From: Oscillospiraceae bacterium
GTDB lineage: Bacteria > Bacillota > Clostridia > Oscillospirales > Oscillospiraceae
DNA length: 40,859 bases
Assembly (NCBI GenBank): GCA_024685535.1
Contig: JAIKVS010000049.1
Coordinates: 1 to 40,859 of the forward strand
Reading direction: 5' to 3'
Part shown: in pieces, positions 1 to 6,818 of the stretch
Layout: each line of letters begins with the position of its first letter
Numbering within the stretch: the stretch's first letter is position 1
Notes under the pieces: model-generated
Databases searched by the model: none
Told to the model about the DNA's origin: nothing
What the model saw: only the letters and a program-made list of their open reading frames with translations
Program-made: the position numbers and the translations under genes

Positions 1-2707
1 ATTCTATGGCTTTCAGGCGGTTCGTTTTTCCGAACTCCTTTATTGCACGTTTCAGCAGTTTTACCAAGGCTTGATACTTTGTGTTCGGATAAGGTATCCG
101 TTTCAGCTTTTCTATAAACTCGTCGCTGAAAAGCATCTGAACGTCGTCAGTAGGCTGCTCGTCGAAATTGAACGACTTTCCGCTGTAAGTAGAACTAATC
201 GCTCTATCAACCAGCTCAGCCACATGCTGGTTCATCAAAGTCGCATCTGGCGTATCACCAGAAGTCATTTTGAAGATAACGGATCTCACGCAGAGGAAGT
301 AATGCAGCTGTTCGACCTCATGCGCCGTTATTGCATCGTGGCCAATGCAAACATCAAACGCCTTCTTGCAGCGCAGGGTGAATCCCATAAAATTATCTTT
401 CCGGGCTTTCTCTGCAAGAACATATTCAACGCCTTTTTGAATGATCGTCAGTCTCTCAAGCGGAGAAATATTCTCCGTGAAGAACGCACTATAATCGTAC
501 CCGTGCATCAGCTCTATGATGCGATCCAAGAAATCTTTGAAAACCACCAGCGAAGTATCAACGCCATTTATAGGTGTAATGTCGCCGTTGTAGAGTTTCA
601 TGGCAGTCAGGATTGCGCCTTCAAGCCCAATATAGTCGACGATGAGACCTTCCTTCTTGCCTTTGAACACACGGTTTACACGGGAAATTGTCTGGATCAG
701 ATTGTGGGTCTCGACAGGCTTATCCAAATACATAGTGTCCATCGAAGGTACATCGAATCCGGTGATCCACATATCGACAACGATTGCAATTTTCAGGTTT
801 GATTTATTATCCTTAAATGCCCGTGCATAGGCTTTACGGGTCTTCGAATCACCGATAACTGCCGTCATCTCAGCAGGGTCATTTTTGCCGTTAGTACAAA
901 CGAGCATGACTTTTTCGATTTCGATGGAGTCTCTGTCGATGGCGGTGCCCTCATACTCCGGAGCGCATTTACGCTTAACAAACCACTCTGGTCGCAGGGC
1001 TTTGATCTTGTTATAGACGGTCCACGCTATTTCACGGTCATAGCAGACGAACATGGCCTTACCATTTACCGTGGCGTGTTCTTCACAGCGTTTTTCATAA
1101 TGCCAAATGAAATGGCGAACCACGATATCGAGACGGTCCGAATTGCCGAGAATGATCTTCAGGTTGGTCATGTCTTTCTTGGACTTCTCGATCTGGTATT
1201 CGTTTGCACCGGCTTCTGCCTGTAAGCGATAATACTCGTCACAGGCCTGTGCCATTTTCTCATCCAGCTGAACTTCACGAGGACCGGGCAGACGTGCAAT
1301 TCCGACTGTAGAGCCATCATCAAGGGACTGTTTCATTGTGTACTGAACGACGACTTTTCCAAATACTCTCAGTGTGGCGTCAACCGGTGTTCCGGTAAAG
1401 CCTACATAGGTAGCGTTCGGGAAAGAGTCTCTCAGGTACTTTGCAAAGCCATATGTCTTTTTGGCATCGCTCTTCGAGATAACATATTTGGCCTCTGTAT
1501 TCGTCTGGGTACGATGGGCCTCATCAGAGATACAGATGATGTTATTTCTCCGGCTAAGAAGGCTGATGTCCTCAGAAAACTTCTGAATTGTCATCAGGTA
1601 GATGCCGCCGCTCTCAATATCAGCCAACTTTTCAAGGAGTTTCTTCCTGTTTGCGATACTTACAGAGTTCTCATCGACGAGATACTCTTTTGCGTTTTCA
1701 AAGTCATCCGAGAGCTGCTCATCCAGATCATTTCGGTCAGTCAGCAGGATAATGGTCGGTTTATGCAGTTCCAAAGACATCGTGAGTCTCTTGGCAAGGA
1801 ACAGCATCGTATAGGATTTACCGCAGCCGGTTGCTCCCCAGTATGTACCACCTTTGCCGCTGCCGGTTCCGTACTCCTTGAGGATATTGGCATACATTTT
1901 CTCTGCGCCATAGTACTGGTAATACTTGGGCAGAATCAAAAGATTGCTGTCGCTTTGATCCGGGAAATAGACATAGTTGTGGAGGATGTTCAGGAGCGTC
2001 CTGTGTGCAAATAATCCACTGATAAGGACGTGAATCGAATCAATACCGTCTGCATTGTTGTAGTCCTCTCCGTTCGTCGAGTTCCACTTAAAGTAAAACT
2101 CGTAGCTGCTAAACAGAGAGCCATATCGGGTGTTGGCCCCGTCGCTAATAACATTGATAAAGTCAAACTTCATCAACGACGGGATGTCCTGAGAATAGCG
2201 AATGTGAGTCTGATCGTAGGCGTCAGCAATCGAGACTGTCTCATCTGCTGGATTCTTCAGTTCAAACACCGACACAGGGATGCCATTAATAAACAGAACT
2301 ATATCCGGACGGCGATTGTGGTACTCCTCAAACTCGAACTGGTTGACTGCCTTAAATATATTGATCATTTCGGCGTCCGGGCCGAACTCAAAGAAGTCGA
2401 TGAACTGATCAGTGCCGTCATCCCGGTGAAGAACATATCCACGGGAAAGTAGCTTGTACGTCTCTTTCATGGATCTGTACAAGGACTGATTCGAGTAGCT
2501 GGTGATATAGGAGATCAGGGTGTGCAGTTCATCGTCCGAAAAGTAACCGTACTTCCGATTCAGATATTCCTGAAAATCCGCCCGAAGGATTACATCGTCC
2601 TTTTCACGATGAATGTCATATCCGCACTCATACTCCCAGCCACAGTTTTCAAGCAGCTCAAGGACGGCCAGTTCATAGTCGTTTTCATAGTATTTGAAAT
2701 TTGCCAT
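1..2707 (-). CDS. hsdR: Type I restriction enzyme subunit R, HsdR (C-terminus outside window)
   Basis: This is the motor and nuclease subunit of a type I restriction-modification complex. It binds the HsdM/HsdS core, translocates unmodified DNA using ATP and cuts at a distance. The frame is open from an ATG at 2707 to base 1, giving about 902 residues, so roughly the last 100 or more of a usual HsdR are missing. A PD-ExK-type nuclease domain is visible (Asp135 in RRPDIVLF, then Glu149 and Lys151 in FELKNP). The SF2 motor shows a Walker A (GATGCGKS, 291-298) and a DEAH box (395-398, DEAHRTQT). The start sits one base after the hsdS stop, with GGAGG eight bases upstream. No frameshift was seen in the parts I translated. 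Known of the family: HsdR is needed for cutting but not for methylation. Confidence 0.95.
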   Translation of the reverse strand, partial: MANFKYYENDYELAVLELLENCGWEYECGYDIHREKDDVILRADFQEYLNRKYGYFSDDELHTLISYITSYSNQSLYRSMKETYKLLSRGYVLHRDDGTDQFIDFFEFGPDAEMINIFKAVNQFEFEEYHNRRPDIVLFINGIPVSVFELKNPADETVSIADAYDQTHIRYSQDIPSLMKFDFINVISDGANTRYGSLFSSYEFYFKWNSTNGEDYNNADGIDSIHVLISGLFAHRTLLNILHNYVYFPDQSDSNLLILPKYYQYYGAEKMYANILKEYGTGSGKGGTYWGATGCGKSYTMLFLAKRLTMSLELHKPTIILLTDRNDLDEQLSDDFENAKEYLVDENSVSIANRKKLLEKLADIESGGIYLMTIQKFSEDISLLSRRNNIICISDEAHRTQTNTEAKYVISKSDAKKTYGFAKYLRDSFPNATYVGFTGTPVDATLRVFGKVVVQYTMKQSLDDGSTVGIARLPGPREVQLDEKMAQACDEYYRLQAEAGANEYQIEKSKKDMTNLKIILGNSDRLDIVVRHFIWHYEKRCEEHATVNGKAMFVCYDREIAWTVYNKIKALRPEWFVKRKCAPEYEGTAIDRDSIEIEKVMLVCTNGKNDPAEMTAVIGDSKTRKAYARAFKDNKSNLKIAIVVDMWITGFDVPSMDTMYLDKPVETHNLIQTISRVNRVFKGKKEGLIVDYIGLEGAILTAMKLYNGDITPINGVDTSLVVFKDFLDRIIELMHGYDYSAFFTENISPLERLTIIQKGVEYVLAEKARKDNFMGFTLRCKKAFDVCIGHDAITAHEVEQLHYFLCVRSVIFKMTSGDTPDATLMNQHVAELVDRAISSTYSGKSFNFDEQPTDDVQMLFSDEFIEKLKRIPYPNTKYQALVKLLKRAIKEFGKTNRLKAIE

Positions 2708-2708
2708 T

Positions 2709-3836
2709 TTATTGGCCTCCGTCCTCGATTGATCCTCTTACCAGTACAGGACAGATCCTGTTTTGCATGTCTGATAATCGCTCAACAATTTGCATTCTAG
2801 TTTTGAACGAATTGAAGATACTGACAATATTCCTCTGTATATCAACAGTGGGAAGCGGAATCTCAAACCGTCCTAAGTCTTCAAGAGCAAGCACTTCCCG
2901 TGCGCTTCCCCACGAGTTAAAGCGGGCATATCTATCAAAGTCCCCACCTCGCATGAACATAAACATGTATTCTGGAATAATCTCATCGCTTTTAATTCTA
3001 AAAGAAACATAAGATGACGAAACAATATATGTTTCTGTACTGTCATTTAGAGCAATAGAGACTTTATCACCGTTTCGGGATGTAACCGTAACGTAGCAAA
3101 AATCATTAGGGCCAATTATCTTATACGGTCTCAAGGACACACCTTGCATATTTGCTTTTGTGTCAATAAATTTCTTTTCAATAGAAATTCCTCGCACGTC
3201 ATCAATGCCGTATTGTAAATCCTCATTCCTGTTGTCAGTAGGTTCGATAAACTCCGAAATGGCTCTTTTTTCTGTAGTTTTGATAAGCCACTTCATGTAG
3301 GAGTCACAAGTGATTTGCATCTGCTCAATGCCGCGAGTCATTGCATCAAGGTTTTCCTGCATCCCACGATAAATGTCCACATATTTCTTTTGTATCTGGG
3401 TATCAGGAATTTCAATCTCAACATCACAAAACACATTCCACTCCATCCCATCTCGAATCGATGAATCTGTGTGGAACCAGAAATATCGATCCCGCTCCTC
3501 AGACTTGAGAAGGATAAAGAAATATTCTTTTAAGATAATGGTTTCATCGGTGATCCTGAAGACTGTATAGGCTGGACTTACAATCTTGTTCTTTCCAGAG
3601 TGGTTCAATGCAATAGGAAGAACGACATCACGGCCCACATGCATCAGGTTACATGCAAAATAGTTCGGCGGAACCACCTTATATTTGCTCGTATCGGCTC
3701 CGACCTGTTTTGATGGCTCAAAGAATTCCTTGTCTCTATTGACTCCTGAAACATCGTTCACGGTCAGGTTAGGAATCCCGCAGGGCTCGCTATACAATTC
3801 TACGAATGATCCAATTTTTACCTTATTCAATCCCAT
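2709..3836 (-). CDS. hsdS: Type I restriction-modification specificity subunit HsdS
   Basis: This is the DNA-recognition subunit of the type I complex, about 375 residues. Two target-recognition domains, each followed by a helical spacer, set the bipartite recognition sequence. Both halves are visible and resemble each other: the first ends around FCDVEIEIP and the second around LGRFEIPLP, each followed by a coiled spacer (near DIYRGMQENL and SIFNSFKTRM). I start it at ATG 3836 (MGLNKVKIG), preceded by GAGG at a suitable distance. The frame is open a further 24 bases upstream, but that lies inside hsdM and lacks a better ribosome binding site. The chosen start overlaps hsdM by 14 bases, so translation is probably coupled. 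The target sequence cannot be read from the protein. Confidence 0.92.
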   Translation of the reverse strand: MGLNKVKIGSFVELYSEPCGIPNLTVNDVSGVNRDKEFFEPSKQVGADTSKYKVVPPNYFACNLMHVGRDVVLPIALNHSGKNKIVSPAYTVFRITDETIILKEYFFILLKSEERDRYFWFHTDSSIRDGMEWNVFCDVEIEIPDTQIQKKYVDIYRGMQENLDAMTRGIEQMQITCDSYMKWLIKTTEKRAISEFIEPTDNRNEDLQYGIDDVRGISIEKKFIDTKANMQGVSLRPYKIIGPNDFCYVTVTSRNGDKVSIALNDSTETYIVSSSYVSFRIKSDEIIPEYMFMFMRGGDFDRYARFNSWGSAREVLALEDLGRFEIPLPTVDIQRNIVSIFNSFKTRMQIVERLSDMQNRICPVLVRGSIEDGGQ

Positions 3837-5397
3837 AGCCGATACCCTCAAATGCAGCACGAAGGATCCCCTGCGAATGGTGCTCTTCAGCCATAATAGA
3901 TTTCATTTCAGCTTGTATACGATCCATCTCGGATTGGAAGTCAATGCTAAGATCACGATCTACAAACTCGATATACTTTGAGGGGACAAGACTCCAGTCC
4001 TTACTCCTGATTTCGTCCATCGTAGCCGAATAGCAAAACTCAGGGATATCGTGATATAGCGTTTCCCATTCGGGAGATTGCCAAGCAAACAGTGTTGAAG
4101 CGATTTTGCGTTTGTCTGCCTCTGTCAGGAGTACGTATCCGTCTTCATTTGCTTTTCCGTCGCCAAGCGTTCTGGCATCAATGAAGAGTATTTCGTTTTC
4201 ACGGTCCCGGAGAACGACTTCTTTATCATCTCGCTTTACTCGCTTACTCTTTTTGTGATTACCAACGATCCACAAGGTGACAGAAATATCCGTTGCATAG
4301 AACATTTCCCTCGGCAGCACGATGATTGCCTCAACCTTATGGTTTTCGATAAGCTGTTTCCGGATCTTGTATTCTTCAGAATCCGCACCAAGAGCACCGT
4401 TGGCCAGAAGGAAAGCCGCGGTGCCGTTATAGGATAGACGGGCCAGCATGTGAAGAATCCATGCATAGTTCGCATTACTTACAGGCGGCACCTCGTATCC
4501 GTCCCAACGGCGATCATTCCTAAGCTCATTTTCAGTTCGCCAGTCTTTGAGATTGAAGGGAGGATTCGCAAGAATGAAATCCGCACGAAGGTTTGGATGC
4601 TTGTCTGAAGTAAAAGTGGACGCGTCCATATCGCCCAAGTCGCAGTTCAGACCACGAATAGCTAAGTTCATTCTGGCTAGTTTGTAGGTCTTGTCGTTGG
4701 ACTCTTGACCATAAATTGTGATGTCTTTCTTATTGCCTTGATGCCGCTTGATGAACTCTGCACTCTGTACAAACATCCCGCCAGAACCACAACAGGGGTC
4801 GTACACCGACCCGGAGTAAGGCTGGATCAGCAAAGTCATAAGTTCGACGATATTGCCCGGAGTGTAGAACTCACCTTTTTCGGATTTTGCGGCAATGCAG
4901 AACTTTCTGAGGAAGTATTCATACACACGACCGATCACATCGTCAGACTCTTCTTGCGAATACTGAATGCGGTCGATCTCGTCAATAAGTGAAGAAAACT
5001 TTGATGGCTCTATATGAAGCGTGATGTAGAAGCCAATAGGAAGCGCACCCTTGAGAGTGGGATTATTCTTCTCCATGTTGCGGAAGGCATCGTCAATGTA
5101 GGTGAAGATCTTATTCGACTTGGAATTGTCCTTGATGTAATTCCAGCGGTCATTCTCTTCCAAGAAGAATACGTTGTCCTTGGAATAAAAGCGAGGATTA
5201 TCGATAAAGTCTGCCGTATCTTCGTCGGCCAGCAGTTTCTCTCGCTGTGCATTGAACTTGTCATACGCAAAGCGCAGGAACAACAAGCCCAAGACTACAT
5301 TCACATAATCCGTCGCTGTAACGCTGCCTCTCAGTTTATTACATGCATTCCACAGGCCAGCCTCAAGAGATACTTGCTTTTTTTCTGCTTTTGCCAT
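3823..5397 (-). CDS. hsdM: Type I restriction-modification methyltransferase HsdM
   Basis: This is the N6-adenine methyltransferase subunit, 524 residues, a normal length. With HsdS it forms the modification enzyme that protects host DNA, and with HsdR the restriction enzyme. The N-terminal four-helix HsdM domain spans about 8-140. The catalytic domain carries EFYTP (176-180), the SAM-binding loop DPCCGSGGMF (200-209) and the catalytic NPPF (278-281). It is the first gene of the operon, so methylation is made before restriction. The start has a strong AGGAGG site, and a sigma-A-like promoter lies 36-64 bases upstream. All key motifs are intact, so the modification half should be active. Confidence 0.97.
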   Translation of the reverse strand: MAKAEKKQVSLEAGLWNACNKLRGSVTATDYVNVVLGLLFLRFAYDKFNAQREKLLADEDTADFIDNPRFYSKDNVFFLEENDRWNYIKDNSKSNKIFTYIDDAFRNMEKNNPTLKGALPIGFYITLHIEPSKFSSLIDEIDRIQYSQEESDDVIGRVYEYFLRKFCIAAKSEKGEFYTPGNIVELMTLLIQPYSGSVYDPCCGSGGMFVQSAEFIKRHQGNKKDITIYGQESNDKTYKLARMNLAIRGLNCDLGDMDASTFTSDKHPNLRADFILANPPFNLKDWRTENELRNDRRWDGYEVPPVSNANYAWILHMLARLSYNGTAAFLLANGALGADSEEYKIRKQLIENHKVEAIIVLPREMFYATDISVTLWIVGNHKKSKRVKRDDKEVVLRDRENEILFIDARTLGDGKANEDGYVLLTEADKRKIASTLFAWQSPEWETLYHDIPEFCYSATMDEIRSKDWSLVPSKYIEFVDRDLSIDFQSEMDRIQAEMKSIMAEEHHSQGILRAAFEGIGYGIE

Positions 5398-5432
5398 AAT
5401 CCAGTTCCTCCTGCTTATAAATAGCCTTTTTT

Positions 5433-5461
5433 ATAATATCACAAAAGCAGTCTGAGCTCAA
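5433..5461 (-). promoter_or_regulatory. Probable promoter of the hsdMSR operon
   Basis: On the minus strand there is TTGAGC (5456-5461), a 17-base spacer and TATTAT (5433-5438), followed 35 bases later by the hsdM start with its AGGAGG site. Four and five of six bases match the sigma-A consensus. The -35 box directly follows the terminator at 5461-5512, so the operon appears insulated from comEC read-through. Confidence 0.55.
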
Positions 5462-5512
5462 TAAAAAAGCGGCAGACCAGGCAGGCTTTTTAAGCCGATC
5501 TGATCTGCCGCT
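5461..5512 (-). terminator. Intrinsic terminator upstream of hsdM
   Basis: The outer stem AGCGGCAGA (5468-5476) pairs with TCTGCCGCT (5504-5512), and an inner stem GGCTT/AAGCC is nested inside. On the minus strand it is followed by a run of six T. It would stop transcripts arriving from the comEC side before they enter the hsd operon. Confidence 0.75.
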
Positions 5513-5521
5513 CTTATCATA

Positions 5522-5569
5522 TTTACCCCACCCCCGGGCCTGGCTTAGAAAACTTACCCCCGGGGTAAA
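5522..5569. repeat. GC-rich paired inverted repeat between the comEC remnant and hsdM
   Basis: TTTACCCC (5522-5529) is the exact inverse of GGGGTAAA (5562-5569). Each arm adjoins a C5G3-4 block (5531-5538 and 5557-5565). The right arm can also fold alone as TTACCCC-C-GGGGTAA. The block stands out in an AT-rich intergenic region. It could be a protein-binding or recombination site, or an RNA hairpin. I cannot choose between these. Confidence 0.5.
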
Positions 5570-5592
5570 AATACAGGCTCTTTCAGCATTAA

Positions 5593-6432
5593 TTAATAAG
5601 ACTTTAGTTGGGTGAAGCGGATAATTTCTCTACATTCGTGAGGTCGATAGCCAAAAAAGCCCGAGTTTACGGGCTTTCTGGCGATTCTGTAAAAGCCGAA
5701 GATTCGATACTGAACGCCTGATATTGCTACAGTATGCATGAATCCAGAGCGGAGCATAACCGGATATACATTATTGTCTGAATAAAATTCAGTCTTTCTA
5801 CCAAGAAGCAGTGCACGAAGATATGGCACTGTATCTTCCGGAAACAAATCCTGTATCAGTCCGGCAACAGCATGACTGATATACTTTGAAGCCCAAGCAG
5901 CGTGAATTCCTTTTTTCAGATAAGTTATTTCAGAGGTAAGCAGCCCGGTAAGGAAAATACCCTTTGAGATGTCGCTTTCCGAAGCATTTGATCTGCTGCT
6001 GAACATTGATCTCATATTTGCGCTGAAACAGATCCTGTCCCCCGGTTCAAGCTTAGCTGTATTTTTATAATAATCATACAGAAGGGCTGTGCACTTTTGA
6101 CTATTCCCGTACAGCTTTACTCTTACTCTTGAATAGTTATCGTATTCCTCAGGATAATCAGAAACCAATGCTGTGAAGTTTTCAGAACACGAATATGTTT
6201 CCGCATTCTTTACTGCAGCTGAATTGTATAAAGAAAAATAAGTCAGTCCAAGGGAACTCATCAGAAAGAATAACTGCAGTAAAATGCCGATATCCTTTCT
6301 GACAGATAAACACAGAAGAAAGCAGATCAGCAGCGATCCTGCAAAAACAGGCCACATCAAGTGATCATACAAATAGTACGATATGATGATACCCGCAGCA
6401 AATGCGCCTGAGCCAACAGCTAGTTTTCTCAT
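5593..6432 (-). pseudogene. comEC: comEC, 5' fragment interrupted by the left-hand island
   Basis: ComEC is the inner-membrane channel that carries single-stranded DNA into competent cells, usually 700 residues or more. Here the open frame encodes only 279. Residues 1-239 look genuine: an N-terminal hydrophobic region (about 8-70), the soluble N-terminal domain, then the start of the competence domain with SGFMHTVAISG. The family continues SG-x-H with a string of membrane helices. Here the frame instead reads into about 40 polar, basic residues with no membrane segment, and their coding DNA contains an intrinsic terminator. The start at 6432 follows hinT by 38 bases. The 3' part is not in the window and may lie beyond the hsd genes. 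The fragment cannot form a channel, so I call it a disrupted gene, not a short functional protein. Confidence 0.82.
5653..5677 (-). terminator. Intrinsic terminator inside the comEC foreign tail
   Basis: AAAGCCCG (5656-5663) and CGGGCTTT (5670-5677) form an 8-bp stem with a 6-base loop. The minus-strand transcript then has a run of six T. It lies within the open frame downstream of the comEC break, which is strong evidence that this stretch was not originally coding. It now ends the prfC-to-comEC transcript. Confidence 0.75.
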
Positions 6433-6470
6433 AGTGTTCCCTGAACTGAACTTATTATTTTACATACAGC

Positions 6471-6818
6471 TCAAACTATTTTTTCAGAGAGCTTTTCTCC
6501 GCCAATGAGATGGAAATGCAGATGCATAACGGTCTGTCCACCGTCAGCTCCGCAGTTATTAATTACTCTGTATCCGTTATCAAGTCCCATTTTCTTTGCT
6601 ATCTCGGGAACAGCCTCGAAACAGGCAGCTACAGAGGTCGAATTCACGGAATTGATCTCATCTGCGCATGCAATATGATCTTTCGGAACTATAATGATAT
6701 GTACAGGCGCTTGCGGATTGATGTCCTTGAATGCAAATACCTTCTCATTTTCAAATACAACAGAAGAAGGGATCTCACCTGCAATTATCTTACAGAACAG
6801 GCAGTTTTCGTCTCTCAT
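6471..6818 (-). CDS. hinT: HIT family (histidine triad) nucleotide-binding protein
   Basis: This is a small HIT-superfamily hydrolase of the HinT type, 115 residues, full length for the family. Members split purine nucleoside phosphoramidates such as adenylyl-lysine and act as cytoplasmic dimers. The N-terminal CLFCKIIAGEIP supplies the usual zinc-type cysteines, DINPQAPVHIIIVPKDH forms the core, and the catalytic histidine triad is HLHFHLI near the C-terminus. It overlaps the alaS stop by ATGA, so the two are co-translated. Its ribosome binding site, GGAGG, lies in the last alaS codons. Aminoacyl-adenylates are a known HinT substrate class, which fits its place behind an aminoacyl-tRNA synthetase, though that link is inference. 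Confidence 0.95.
   Translation of the reverse strand: MRDENCLFCKIIAGEIPSSVVFENEKVFAFKDINPQAPVHIIIVPKDHIACADEINSVNSTSVAACFEAVPEIAKKMGLDNGYRVINNCGADGGQTVMHLHFHLIGGEKLSEKIV

Noticed and set aside
71-2014. Long plus-strand open frames opposite hsdR (for example 71-802 and 1514-2014)
   Set aside because: They mirror the coding pattern of hsdR, resemble no family, and lack ribosome binding sites. hsdR is continuous with catalytic motifs in place.
3837-3860. Upstream start for hsdS at 3860
   Set aside because: The ATG at 3836 has a GAGG site at suitable distance. The upstream start has none, and it adds residues not seen in the family.
5593-5712. The comEC tail as a genuine new domain
   Set aside because: About 40 polar residues with no motif, encoded over an intrinsic terminator. 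This is better explained as read-through into inserted DNA.
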